From NCBI GenBank assembly GCA_024811115.1, contig JAKOGH010001191.1:1-64000 (forward strand): DNA of 64,000 nt, written 5' to 3'. The DNA comes from Terana coerulea (lineage: Eukaryota > Basidiomycota > Agaricomycetes > Polyporales > Phanerochaetaceae). The notes beneath the pieces were generated by a model that made no database searches, was not told where the DNA came from, and saw only the letters and a list, made by a program, of their open reading frames with translations. A program made the translations under genes and the position numbers. Below are positions 1 to 11,405 of the stretch, piece after piece; position 1 is the stretch's first letter; each line of letters opens with the position of its first letter.

Positions 1-1090
1 CAAGCGACGTGGGACCGTCTCCTCCCGCTCACCACCGCCGCGCGCACCGCCATCGTCGCCGGCCCCGCCCACGTCAAGAGCATCTCCGAGCAGCTGCCGG
101 ACCTGCTCCAGCACAACCTCTTCTGCGAGCCGAGCGCGAAGGACTCGATGGCGGCCATCGGCCTCGCCGCCGCCGTGCTCGCGCAGCGCGACGAGAACGC
201 CATCATCGGCAGCTTCGCCGCGGACCACATGATCTCGGGCGACGACGCGTTCCTCGCCGCCGTCGCGGAGGCCGTCGAGGTCGCGAAGCAGGGCTACCTC
301 GTCACCATCGGCATCGCGCCGTCGCACGAGCACCGGCTTCGGCTACGTCCGCCTGGGCGAGAAGCTCGGCATGCCGCACGCGCCCAACGCGCGGCTCGTG
401 TCGAGCTTCAAGGAGAAGCCGGACGCGCGCACCGCCGGCGTACATCAAGACGGGCAACTACCGCTGGAACGCGGGCATGTTCGTCACCAAGGCCGCGTTC
501 CTCATGGACCTCCTCCGGGAGTACAAGCCCGAGCTGCACGAGGGCCTGACGCGGATCGCCGCGGCGTGGGACGACGAGCGCCTGCGCCAGAGCGTGCTCG
601 ACGAGGTCTGGCCCGAGCTCGAGAAGATCCCGATCGACAACGCCGTCGCGGAGCCCGCCGCGCTCGACCGCAAGGTCGCGGTCGTGCCCGCCACGTTCGG
701 TGCGTCCACTCTCCGCGCGCAGATACACCGTTACTGACGCACTGCAGGTTGGGACGACGTCGGCGACTTCTCGTCCCTCGCGGACCTGCTCCCGCGGAGG
801 CGAACCAGCCGCGCATACTGGGGGACAGCCACCTCGGTACGTGCACCCGCCGCCTGGTCCGTTGCGCTGCCGCTAACGTTCGTGCCGTCCATTTTCAGTC
901 CTGACGGGGCAGGTCGCCCGGCGGGATCATCGTGCCTGGCTCGGGCCGCCTCGTCTCGCTGCTGGGTGTTGACGATATCATCGTCGTCGACATGCCGGAC
1001 ACGCTGCTCGTCACGACGCGTGCGCGTTCGCAAGAGGTAAAGCGGCTTGTTAAGAAATGCAGGGAGTCGGGCTACAAGAACCTCCTGTGA
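1..1090 (+). CDS. Mannose-1-phosphate guanylyltransferase, bacterial ManC type (5' end outside window; frame breaks)
   Basis: Expected to make GDP-mannose from mannose-1-phosphate and GTP in the cytosol. The frame is open from base 1 and reads AGPAHVKSISEQLP, then IGSFAADHMI, TGFGYVRLGEKLG, YIKTGNYRWNAGMF and FGWDDVGDF, all landmarks of the single-domain ManC family. The eukaryotic GMPPB type, with its left-handed beta-helix, is not seen. The product ends with a long VDDIIVVDMPDTLLVTT stretch and a stop at 1088-1090. An intron at 700-747 restores FG|WDD; a second intron starts near 838. The frame must shift near 330, 438 and 795 to follow the conserved protein, and the join after the second intron is also off. 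These breaks look like single-base errors, but a pseudogene cannot be excluded. The N-terminal nucleotide-binding loop lies outside the window. Confidence 0.8.
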
Positions 1091-2925
1091 TGTTGGTTTT
1101 TTTCATGTTGGACTGTGGACATACCATTCTTGGTTGACGGAGTTGCACTTCGCTTTGGTTCTCATTCTTCCCTTATCAAGTTGAGCACGGACACATTACC
1201 CTTGTCTTTCAAGTAATGCGCTTAGGGATTCTTGGACCTCGCAGTTCGCGTATGGTTATATATTACATTCCTCTCCAAAGGACCCAATGAACTCGCCACT
1301 CATGTTGCCTTCCATCTAACCGTATCGTAATCCCACGAAGAATCACTATTGTGGTCTAAAACCTTGCAGTTATGTGCGTGCATGCCATGTACATCCATGC
1401 ATCCGCGCTGCCAGCCGCACATCCCCGTCCGTAACGACGACAGAGAGCAGGCGCAAATATTATGGCACATACGTGCGTGCCCCAAGGCCGCGTCTAAGGC
1501 AGTGAATCTCAACAAGCATGCACAAGCGAACCCCCCTCCCCGCTGTAAGTATGCATGCGCGCGTGGCGCTAAGTTCCCCGACCGGCCGCGGTCACGGTAG
1601 CGGTTCATCGGAAACACTCTGGTGGCGGTCGATGGATCGACGGATGTGCATCGAACACCGTTAGCATCCGCCGGAAGTGCGTAGCGGATGTCACGAATGT
1701 GATAGTCTCCGCATCGATTTGCACCGCTCATCGCACACACACGCCGGGTGTCGGTAATGGCGGATTTGGGGTCCAGTGATGGATACGTATGTCGCCGTAT
1801 CCATCTTGCTTTCAATCCATCGCTGCGAGTGTAAATGGTCAGTGCTCGCTGATGATGGAATACAGCTTCCAAGATTACATACCGCCCCATGGCCCGGACA
1901 GGAAGCTCAACGAGGAGTTATATGATTCCGGACAGGCCTTTGCTGCGCGCAGGGTGACATCGACAGGGCAGTGGCAATAGAGTGTCTTGCGAATGGTTCT
2001 GAGAAGGGCGTGTGCCCACAGATCTTCTGCGGATACATTCCGTGCATGCTTTGATGTGTATGACTATGAGCGGAAGCGGGCTCAGAGTCTGAAGCAGTAA
2101 TATATGTTCGTCATCTACATCGTTAGATGCCAAACGAGGTTGGTTGAGCGGATAAATGACCTGCGCTTGCAGTGAGTCCACCCTAGGTGCTTTTTGAATT
2201 GTACATTTGCGAGCACGTACGCTGCAATCCAGCAGCGCTGCGAGTTTCGTAGGCATTCAGATGTGGTATATATGTTTCAAGTCGTCTATGATGCGATGCA
2301 CGCCACTCAACTTGAAAGCCTGATTGATTCTAACCACCATAAGAAACACATTCACAAGTTAAGGAAGGGACATAGTGATTCAACGCACTTGCAACGCAGC
2401 TGCAGGGTAGGTATAACGTGGAATCGCGACGCGGATTCAGACCCAATACTAGTACTGTGGTTAATTGAAAGCCAATTGGATGCGAGTTACACGTACGTAC
2501 GTACTGTGGCTTGCTATCAGAAGCTCAGGCTCAAGACCCTCAAACCATACTGTGCATGAGTCGGCGATAGGTAGTGCTTGCGGTGCTCTTGAATGAACGT
2601 TAGAGCGTTGAACGTCCATGAGGACAGACGAACCACACTCGGGGTCCTGCTCTGCCATCGTCATCGGGACCCCCAGAAGGTTAGCGCTAATGTGCCTCGA
2701 CATTGATCCGCACCGACGCCGGATCGGGCGACTCCGCTTGCATCCGCTCTCTCCTTCCGCCAGGACCACGACCCGCAGGTCGCCCGCGGATGTGCTCGAA
2801 ACGGCGTCCTGCCATTTCGTGCTCAGTTGTGGGCCACTGTGTGTAACTGCGTCCGCGTTTTTGTGGATGTATGTCTAAGAAATGCTTCCGCTTGGATCGC
2901 CCCAACTCGGTAAGTCCGCTGTTCC
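1091..2925. other. Intergenic stretch without a supported gene
   Basis: Only short or compositionally odd open frames occur here. A short CGTACGTACGTAC run lies near 2490. No domain, splice pattern or RNA gene could be recognised. The 3' untranslated region of the ManC-type gene presumably occupies the first few hundred bases. Confidence 0.4.
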
Positions 2926-2930
2926 AAAGG

Positions 2931-3242
2931 TATAAGAACGCTCAGACCCTGCACCTAGACGGCCAACACAACTCTATCTCAAACACTCTCATCATCTCTG
3001 CAGTTTTCTCAAAGAACTTCTGCAGCAGATAACTTATCACACCTTCGTTCTTTCTACCACCGCCCTTACGCCTCGTGCCCACCGCATCCCCGCGGCGTGT
3101 ACTCCAGCTTAAAGCCCGGCGCATCTGATTCTCAAAGCACCACAACTTATCATCACATCCCCTTCGAGGCTGGTACTCGAACTACTCCACACTATACTTA
3201 CCACACACTACTCTTTACTTCTACCCACTACATCTCAACACG
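2931..3242 (+). promoter_or_regulatory. Putative core promoter and pyrimidine-rich leader
   Basis: A TATAAG element at 2931 is followed by about 300 bases strongly enriched in C and T up to the ATG at 3243. CT-rich leaders are usual for well expressed basidiomycete genes. The assignment is inferred from composition and position only. Confidence 0.3.
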
Positions 3243-4163
3243 ATGGCCACCTCCACCACCACTGCTTTCGCCGGCATTGCGGGTGTCTACCCTATCGGTC
3301 CCATCCAGAACTTTCCTCCTACCCTGCCCATGGATCGGATACCTCTCCGCGACCGCTGTGGCGTCACCATGCGCCTTCACCTATCCACGCACGGTCTTAC
3401 CGGGGTCAATTGGCCTTCAGCCAAAGGGCACGTCCAGCCCCACCGCAACCACCTTCCTCGTCGTCGCAATCCCAGACGCGTTGTCCTTCATGACAACGAA
3501 GAGGACGAGAAGGTCGAGAAGGTTGTAGAGCTGAAGGTTGAGGAGAAGGTCATTGAGTTTCAAGTCGAAGAAAAGGTCGAGGTCGTTGAAGAAAAAACCA
3601 CTCCACCCGCCGAAGTCGACCCCTTCGCCTTCTCCGTCTCGACCAACGATGCGCAACTCCAAGAGGTCATCCCCGGTCTCTCCATTGCGTTTATCGGCGA
3701 CGATGACGCCGTGGAGCATCTACCAGGCCATGCGAAAGAAAAGCCCTACACCCACATCATCTCCATTCACCACTCCGCAGACGCCGAGCAAACCGCCGCG
3801 CGCTCCCTCGAAGGGCGGACGTCTCGCCTCCGCCTCTCACTCGGTCCCCGCGACGCCTCCCAGGCGCGCGCCGGCCTCGCCCTCACCGACGCCCAGCTCC
3901 GCGCGAGCCGCGACTTTGTCGGGGAGGTAGTCCCGCAGCTGCAGCTGCTCGACGGCACATCGTTCAACATCCTCATCGCCGCCCCGCACGGCCGGCCGAC
4001 AGACGTCGTCGCCGCCCTGGCGTGCCACCTCGCCTTCGTGTCGGGCAAGGAGGTGCAGAGCATCCTCGACTTTGTCGATCAGGAGGAAGATTTCCTTAGT
4101 GCTTGGAAGGGTGAGGTCTCGGAGGACGAGGTCGAGCGGGTTGAGAAGATCGCGCGGGCATAG
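3243..4163 (+). CDS. Dual-specificity phosphatase-like protein, probably catalytically inactive
   Basis: Single-exon, 306 residues, start in good context (CACGATGGCC). The N-terminal third is variable. Residues about 80-122 form a highly charged tract of KVEEK-like repeats. From about residue 135 a DSP-like pattern appears: a PGLSIAFIGDDDA strand, then YTHIISIH, a segment LSPx-like with the helix around TDAQLRASRDFV, then a strand ILIAAPHGRPTD leading into a helix. In active phosphatases this loop is HCxxxxxR; here no cysteine is present, so catalysis by the usual mechanism is not expected. It could be a regulatory pseudophosphatase. The family assignment rests on fold-level pattern matching and is moderate; a basidiomycete-specific protein of other origin is the alternative. 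Confidence 0.5.
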   Translation: MATSTTTAFAGIAGVYPIGPIQNFPPTLPMDRIPLRDRCGVTMRLHLSTHGLTGVNWPSAKGHVQPHRNHLPRRRNPRRVVLHDNEEDEKVEKVVELKVEEKVIEFQVEEKVEVVEEKTTPPAEVDPFAFSVSTNDAQLQEVIPGLSIAFIGDDDAVEHLPGHAKEKPYTHIISIHHSADAEQTAARSLEGRTSRLRLSLGPRDASQARAGLALTDAQLRASRDFVGEVVPQLQLLDGTSFNILIAAPHGRPTDVVAALACHLAFVSGKEVQSILDFVDQEEDFLSAWKGEVSEDEVERVEKIARA

Positions 4164-4516
4164 AGTTCCTTGATTAATGTTCGTCCGGATATCCTTGCAT
4201 AGGCTCAGCGGGTCTGAGTCTTCTGCTATCAATGTATTATATGCTATAACATCAGGAACTCGGGTTGTAACATCGAGAAACATTGTATCATTATACACAT
4301 TATCACATACAAATTCACTATAATATTCCCAATATTCCTCGCGTCTGAGCGGGTGTGATCGCTTCATTCGCTGCCAGTCTTGTCTGATAGACTTCCCTGG
4401 CCCCGTCTTGCCCGTTCTGCCTCTTCTTTGCTGTGGTATGACTATCGTGCAGTAGCCCAATTTGAATATGGCCTGATCAGCGGTGGTCTTCGAATGTTAA
4501 GTACATGACTCGTCAC

Positions 4517-5430
4517 CTAGCCTAGGAGTCGATGTTGGTTTATCTGCTCAGATGTTAGTTCATGTTGAGTACGATAGTATACTACCCGCAGTTCCTGAAG
4601 ATATATGAGTATTAGCAATAAAGCATGAAGTATTAATAACAACATGCCTCGAAACTGTGTTGCGCATACTGTGGTTGGCATGTTATGCTCTGGAGGACAT
4701 CTCCGTTCGCCGGTGTAGGTAGTGCATCGTCTAGATAACAGTAAGGAACAGCGGTCTTTCGGAATCGCAGAGGTACTGACCGGGTAGTTCTACAATCTTC
4801 TTTCCCGTACGATACGCCTGGTACCGAAGTTCCTGCGGCGACGAACGTCAATCAACGCGTCTGCACGCACCGTCTTTGAGCCACTCACCTCGAACGAGAA
4901 TCCGGCATACTGCACGTCGCACACAATGCTCTGCAGCTGCAGCACCAGCGTCCCGTCGCTCACATAGTCCACGGACGAAAACCGCTGCACCTCCGGCACC
5001 GCGCTCAGGTCCCGGTTCGCCAGCGCCACCGTCGCCAGTGCCAATGACGGCGCCCCGCCCGTTACCGCTGAGTCCACCGACACGCTATTGACCACCGCAA
5101 TCTCCCGCGCATCCGCCGCGACCGCCGTGCCGCCCTGCTCGACGTACGGCGTCCAGAGCGGCGGGAGCCCGAGCCGCGCGCGCGACGGGGCGTCGGTGGG
5201 CTGCGGCGCGGCGGGCTGTGGCGGCTGCCCGGTCGTCGTGTACGCCTTCGTGTAGTCCTGTATCCGGAGCTCCTGGGGTGCACAAACGCACGCACGCGCG
5301 GGGAGGTCAGCTTCAGCAGAACGGGGCCGGCGCGGACGACGTTACCATGCACCTCGAAACTCGTCTCCGCGTCGCCGCCCGCCGCGGGCACGTTCACGAA
5401 TATCTCGCGCCTCCGCGGGTCTGTCGCCAT
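4517..5430 (-). CDS. Small protein with three nucleoporin-like SFE-ELR motifs, each split by an intron
   Basis: Five exons can be assembled on the reverse strand: 5430-5353, 5272-4889, 4832-4781, 4700-4648 and 4594-4517, giving about 214 residues. The splice joins create three copies of a motif: TSFE|ELRIQDYTKAY, DVQYAGFSFE|ELRYQAYRTGK and PQYAQHSFE|ELRVVYYRT. Introns 1, 2 and 4 all lie in phase 0 exactly between the two glutamates. Intron 2 has a GTGAGT donor, intron 4 would use a GC donor (GCATGT), and intron 3 an unusual GAG acceptor. The motif resembles the EELRxxDY segment of Nup98-family nucleoporins as I remember it, but FG repeats and the autoproteolytic domain are absent. A role at the nuclear pore is only an inference. 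The start is the first ATG of the 5' exon. Confidence 0.5.
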
Positions 5431-5796
5431 GTCAGGGTGGTGGGGTGCTTGCCGGGGGAGAAGATGTAGGAAGGTCAGAAGTGAGCGTGAAGGGTGAACG
5501 AGGCTAGGGCGTGTTCAACGAACCAACCGCGTTCGGGCGCTCGGGACTCGGTATTGCTTTGTGTTCTCAAACAGCGATCACCATCGACGTCCCGGTCAAC
5601 CTTGTTCTTGACATACCTGTGATTCTACAGCTTTTGGGTTCATGTCCTTGACGACGTTGTACTACAAAAAGCTGGACCTATATGGCGTACAGACTCCGCG
5701 TTCTGCTTCTGCTACTCGGCTAGAAAGTCTCTCTGGTTGCTCACGGAGTCCCTAAACAACCCTCTGTTGCGATACCTCTCTGTTCTCTGCGACATT
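5431..5796. promoter_or_regulatory. Divergent promoter region
   Basis: About 365 bases separate the start of the reverse-strand SFE-ELR gene from the ATG at 5797 of the forward membrane-protein gene, so both must be driven from here. No clear TATA element or operator was recognised. Confidence 0.35.
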
Positions 5797-7181
5797 ATGG
5801 GTTTACTGTCAATTCTGTGGCGATGGGTATGCTGGCTATCGTTGTGGGCCTGGACGATGGTCAGGAGCGCAGCCCTTCCCCTACGACCGCTGTTACGGAA
5901 GCGACGACGACTTTTACGGAAGACGCGAAGATATGTGGCGAAGCTGCGTCCTTTCGCACAGTCCTCCTGGGCTTTTTATCGATCCACTCCGTACTTGCTC
6001 AAGAGGACGCCAGATGAGCTCGGTCAACAGGCGCGAAGGGGATTGGAGGAATTAGACGATTGGGTGTACCTAACAGTCAAGACCCCGGATGGGTACATAC
6101 AGGAGCGGTATGCGAACATATTGACGGCACCTGAAGGGTACGCTCCTGTATTCTTAGTGCAACTTCATGGATTTATGTGGTAAGTTCATAGATATGTGCT
6201 GGTGAAGCTTCACCGCGACCTTGACCGCCTCTGGCAGGACTCTGCTCTGATGGAGTTTGTCCCGCTTGAGCCGGACGGCGGCTTAGATCTGGGGATAGTC
6301 AAGCGCAAGTGGAACTTGGAAAATTGCTATGTCAGTCTGTGTCCGTGTCCGTATCCTCCTGGTCTCACATGCAGCAACAGGCAATAGACTCTGTTCGCTG
6401 GGGATTATTCAACACCAAAACTCCAGAGAAGCTATCACCGCTAGCGGTCTCCGTCTTGACCGACAATCAATATTGGTTGCGCGTCATAGGTACGTCTGTT
6501 CATACTTAGCCCTTGCGTGCGTTGCTCATACGCACATTCGCAGAACAGCCATCCACAACTGTCCTAAAGATGCGGATGCTGAGGCTGCGGTGTCTAGCCA
6601 CTGCAGAATCGCTATTATGGTGGTTGCCACATGCCCTGACGAGGTCCACGGCTATTGCGAGGGTGGTCGTCCCGGAGGCCAAGCCGCTATTTCAAAGGTC
6701 TGACCCGGAGCCCAGCAGGTTCCCGCGTCCGGCGCAATCTCCACCTCAATATTCCTATTTCGACCCTCCCCCATGGCTGTATGCCCTTGCCCTCGTCGCC
6801 CGTGCCTTCTTAGGTACAAAGGAAGTCACACGTCCGCCGCGGGTGCGACCACCGCGCATCCGTACCCGTAGGCCCAGGCGAAAACCAAAGCCAACCAGCG
6901 AGGAACGCCGATGGCCCGCCATCTTCTTCGTCGGGTGCTTCGTCATGGGCATGCTCGTATTCGACACGCTGCATGGACTCTTCGAGCCGGAGCATCCGAT
7001 GTTGTTGACGTGGATGTTGGGTCTGTCTGAACGGTTGTACGGGCAAGTACGAGCAAGTGATGTATTACGGCGGATATTCGCGGTATGTAATTTATACCCC
7101 AGCTACTTGTCGAACCCACATAACACCTCGTCATAGAAACCCGCGAATTCCTATGACTTGAAGAGCAATGGGCCGGTATAG
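5797..7181 (+). CDS. Unrecognised membrane protein
   Basis: Five exons assemble cleanly: 5797-6137, 6192-6330, 6381-6489, 6544-7082 and 7137-7181, with introns of 54, 50, 54 and 54 nt, giving about 390 residues. The ATG at 5797 is the first in frame; the reading frame extends a little upstream without one. A tryptophan- and leucine-rich hydrophobic segment opens the protein (SILWRWVCWLSLWAW). A second hydrophobic stretch follows PPWLYALALVARAFLG, then an arginine-rich basic loop, then a third membrane segment (IFFVGCFVMGMLVFDTL). No known domain was recognised. The consistent introns and restored frame argue that it is a real gene. Two or three membrane spans are likely; function unknown. Confidence 0.65.
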
Positions 7182-10100
7182 ACGTCGTTGCTCGTGTTGT
7201 CTGAAGCGAAGGAAATCCAGATTCATGAATGCGATCTAGGCCAGTCCACGTTTGGCGCTATGAAGCGCGCAAAACTCTGAAGACCGAGTGAGATGAGAAA
7301 AATAATAAGTCCAAGAAGTACGATACACGAGCCATGCGTTTGCGTGTGCGGATATCCGTATTGTCGACGAGCCAGTCTCGGAGCTTACGAGTCGTGCACG
7401 TAGCCGGCGAAGGACGCTCTGCACACAAACCTGAGAAGATTACGCTAGGCAGAGTTTAGTGCGCACCTGCGACACATATCCATGGTACGCTTTGCGTGAG
7501 TTCTTCGATCTCTTTGATACACAGCTTGCCCTGGCTCCCGCGGAGCATATTCTTCACCGGTCTCGTAACGAATGATCTATTCACAACTGAGTAGGTTCAC
7601 AGTCGCAACCCGTAAACATTTACAACAGTGTTTTCCAGGTTGAAAAGTGTCTCCATCCATGAGGTCTCAATCTTTACATACTCTCGGCCTGTGTCACCCT
7701 CCCGCCAGTCCTTACGCTTGAGCAGCCGAAGGTATGTCGCCCATTTCAAACTCAGGTTCGGTTGGAGCGTAAACTAGGACCTCGTGAAACAGACAAGTCT
7801 CATACGTTCGGTCGGAAACGTCACACACTTTGAGGACAAGTGATCTGTAGTGCTCGATCAGCGAAGGTAGACAGCAAGAAACACGATAATCCTTACTCCG
7901 GCGGCCCAATCTTGTGCTGCGCCATTAATTCTCGCAGCTTTGGACCTGGCGCAAGTAGAACGGTGTTGCTCATACACACTGGGGGGGTTCTAGGTGAATT
8001 CCATCACGCCTCCGTTTGCGAGAACCTCATGGCGTGCGCGAACAAATCGCTCGACAGGAGTCTCTCTGAAAAGAAGATGTTGGCGCCTCGCCAGCTCGAA
8101 GACAAATTTCAGCGTAGATGGTATGCCGGCGATTGCTCGACCTATTCGAGAGCCTAGGCTTTCGCGCCTGGACGTCTCCACACATGTACATTCTCCTATC
8201 GAACTACCGGTAAATGCGACTATCGATCAGCCCGGCCGAACGTAGAATCACTAGCTGCTTTCAGGTCGGGCAAGCATTGCGGTCCTCTGGAGCAACCGTT
8301 CATTCCGGGGCGAAGCTGTTGGCAGGGCCGGTCAGATTTTAATGACATTTGGTACACAGTGGTTGGTGGTGGTATGTGGATGGTGTTCGTAATTGTGTGC
8401 TGACTCTCTTTAAATTTCTCCGGCGACACAGTGTTGCTATGAACCTAAGACAATTATTTCCGTTCCAGCGTACAAGGCGTTTTTATACTACAAGCTGTCT
8501 ACAATAATACCCTCATGGTGATGTAGTGTGACGTTAATTTGGCTGAAGGTCTCAACTGTCCTCACAGGACAAGAGCTGTCTCTCGCCTCTACATTAAAGC
8601 ACTCCTCAGCAAGTAAGACCCACAATTTTTGCTTAGCGTATTTGCGTTAACGTTCTTAGGAGGTTTTACAAATATTAGGGCCGCGCGCTTCGAGCGCCAC
8701 AAAGGTAAACGCGCTAATCTTATCGCAGCAGCATCTCAAAGATCTTATCTAGCATTGGCCAAACTGATTCTCAACGATCTCCTCCGATGGTTCGTTTTCG
8801 TCCTCAACCTTCTCACAGCGATGGGGCATGTCGCACCATTACCGTAGGTATGTATGAGTTAATTCGCTCATCCTTGTAGCTCGTACAAGCCGTCATTGTC
8901 GGACCACGTCTGGCATGAATATCGATCTCCTTCGAGCGTTCATCGAACACATTTAGATAGGACGTCCACTCTCCAACTTCCATGGTAAGTATGTATTTGG
9001 CAGACGACGCTAGCAAATTCTGATACTTAACCAAGTACAGAGCTGATATTTGCAGGTACTGCATTCCCTGTATGATGAGAATCTTGCGAGCGTGGCCGCT
9101 CATTTCACGCGTGATTCGGAATCGTACTATAGCCACACCTCTACCTCGCATCCATCACCAGAGACATTGCGCAATGAGGTGTAATTACCCTGTGTTTTCT
9201 TCCACGCAACACACATCACTGTATCGCTCCTTCCACTGCCCTAGATGGCAGTCACTTTGAGCCTTGGAAAAGAAGACGGACGGGAGAATAACGCCATGAG
9301 CACTGGCAAGCATCACCGAATGTTCATGTTAGACTCTCTGCACCCGCGCTGTCGACGGGTTCTATGAACTTGCCGATGACAGCACGGCGTATCCTACCAC
9401 ACGGTCGAACCGACGACACTTACGTGTATTTGGCCGATAGGTAGTTATCCGGGTATGTTTCGCAGTGGCTATCCCCGCTCAAGTGAACGGAACTTACTCG
9501 CACCTTGCAGGGCGAGCCTTCCCGTATTTCTTTGCATTCGTCTTCACGATGGTACTACCCTCAATGTTCACCGGCGGGCTTCAATATTTCCGAAGGCCCC
9601 GGACTCCAAGTTGAACGTGCTTCTGATCGGTCGCAAGGTACAGAAGCCTACAGCATGAACAGCTTGTGCCCTCTGTGTCATTTGCTTCTGTAGCCTACTC
9701 CTCTTCCCAAACGCGTCTTTCTCCCGTTCTGATACCTTCAACGGCCGGTGAAAGCTCGGTCGGGCTTCCCTCGCTGAGATGTTCAATGAGGACCAAATAT
9801 ACCCTATGGAGGAACTGGGGCGAAACGGAGTGCTTATGGTTTGTGTTTTACGGCGTCCTTGAGCATGGACTTTGTTGTTCGAACGCAGTCGAGACAACGG
9901 TGAACTACCATCCTTGCCGAAAGGGGTTACCTCGGCGACGTCTGGGCCCAGCCGAAGCATTCTGCAGTCAGAATTCCCTTTCGTAGACCGCCTAAAATCG
10001 TGAGAAAGTACATGGACATACTCCTGTCACTCTCGCAGCCACCTCCTCAAACGTCAGCCCCTGCGACCGCTCGTCGTACCTCGGTTTTAGCCACAACTTC

Positions 10101-10230
10101 GACGACGCCTGGCGGACAAATTTCGGGCGATGAGGCCATCCTATAAAACTACCAGGATGTTATCTGTGATAAGCCACCGTTACAAAACCCTCACGGTGTA
10201 GGCCTTTGTGCCTTCTGGTCATCGGAAACC
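7182..10230. other. Sparse 3 kb stretch with only weak gene candidates
   Basis: Apart from the small reverse-strand candidate at 7712-7973, no gene is supported. Short hydrophobic open frames occur near 8629-8847 and 9470-9640, but they lack starts, partners or convincing splice sites. No transposase, repeat or RNA gene was recognised. Decayed gene remnants are possible. Confidence 0.4.
7712..7973 (-). CDS. Possible small two-exon gene, unknown
   Basis: An ATG at 7973 opens a frame reading MSNTVLLAPGPKLREL. A 52 nt intron at 7896-7845 (donor GTAAGG, acceptor CTACAG) joins it in frame to LVLKVCDVSDRTYETC and ends at 7712, for about 70 residues. The second exon has the look of real coding sequence, but no family was recognised. 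It may be the 3' end of a longer gene whose upstream exons could not be joined. Confidence 0.3.
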
Positions 10231-11405
10231 ATGGTGTTCTACATCTATGTAGGCTCGTATACAAACGAGATTTACACTCTCGCCTTCGATCCCGACCACG
10301 CCACGCTTTCTCTCGTCTCAGCCCTCACCGTCGGATTCCACCCGTCCTGGCTCACATCGCATCCAAGGAATGCTTCCTGTCATTTTTGCGGGCATCGAGC
10401 AGACCGACGGGCAGATTGTGGTCGTCAAGTTTGACGAGAAGGGTCAGGGCGTGCTGCTCGAACGTGTTTCGAGCGGCGGAGGGTCGCCATGCTGCTTGGT
10501 CGCAAACGACTCAGAGCTGCTCATCGGCAACGTACGTCGCATCTCCCGTCATACCCATTCATTCGCTGAATCTTGGATCGTAGTATGAATCGGGCACGTT
10601 TGCCTCGATCCCCCTGTCCTCCGACGCCCCGTATCTAAATGAACCGCAGCTTTCTGCGCTTGCGTTTTCTGGAACTGGGCCCGACAAGGAGCGCCAGGAG
10701 GCCTCCCACCCCCACCAAGTCATTCTGCACTCTCAACACAAGGAACTGCTCATCCCCGATCTCGGCGCGGATAAAACCTGGAGATTGACGAAGGACGGCG
10801 CGGGGACATGGACCAACAGAGGTCACGTCCAATACAAAGCTGGGGGCGGGCCCAGGCACGTTGCCTTCCACGGTACGTCAAGTTGCGCTTTGCGTGTCAT
10901 GCGCCGCTCATCTGGTCTTTTTGTGTGTGCAGATGGTGTCTTGTATACTGTTCTGGAGTTGACAAGCGAAGTCTCCGCGCATCGGTTCCCAGCTCTCCCT
11001 GCCGAACCTACCCACATCACCACTGTTCCGACCATGTCTAAATTCCCACCGCCGCCTGCGGTTCTGAACATGCTCGCCGCAGAAATTCTGATACCGCCCA
11101 CCAATTCAATATACCCGACGCCCTACCTTTACGTCTCAAACCGCAACGACCCTTCAGACGAGGGAGACGTGATCGCTATCTACTCCCTCGCGGACCCAGA
11201 AAAGCCAGAACTCGTCGCAGAAGTGCGTTCGGGGCTGAACCACCTGCGAGGCATGATCTTCGGCGGGCCGGACGACAAATACCTGGTGGCTGGCGGTGCG
11301 AATGGCAAGGGCGTAAAGGTGTTCGAACGGGTCGATGGGGGTAGGGGCTTGCGCGAGATTGCGGCCGTCGATCTCCAGGCACCGACTGCGTTTGTGTGGG
11401 CATGA
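10231..11405 (+). CDS. Lactonase-fold beta-propeller protein (6-phosphogluconolactonase-like)
   Basis: The start MVFYIYVGSYTNEIYTLAFD is the classic opening of the seven-bladed lactonase family (Pgl / carboxy-cis,cis-muconate cyclase type). Further family landmarks are HPSWLTSHP, GGGSPCCL, HPHQVILH, LLIPDLGADKTWRL, GGGPRHVAFH, PYLYVSNRND and LNHLRGMIF. Introns at 10532-10583 and 10873-10932 keep the frame. One extra base near 10376 breaks the frame between HPRNAS and VIFAGIEQ. Members hydrolyse 6-phosphogluconolactone or cyclise muconates from aromatic breakdown; the substrate cannot be decided here. No signal peptide, so probably cytosolic. The product is about 350 residues, close to the usual family length. 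Confidence 0.8.

Noticed and set aside
1300..1890. 196-residue reverse open frame
   Set aside because: No domain, unusual residue mix (high Cys, His, Arg), no promoter or partner exon; likely chance.
3837..4460. 207-residue reverse open frame
   Set aside because: Mostly antisense to the phosphatase-like gene; the rest is in its 3' region. No family features.
8629..8847. Hydrophobic open frame resembling the C-terminal helices of mushroom DUF6533-type membrane proteins
   Set aside because: Similarity is vague, no upstream exons could be joined and the expected downstream segment is out of frame.
9455..9640. Membrane-like frame (FAFVFTMVLPSMFTGGLQYF) after an acceptor-like site
   Set aside because: Isolated, with no start, no donor downstream and a stop soon after; insufficient to call a gene.
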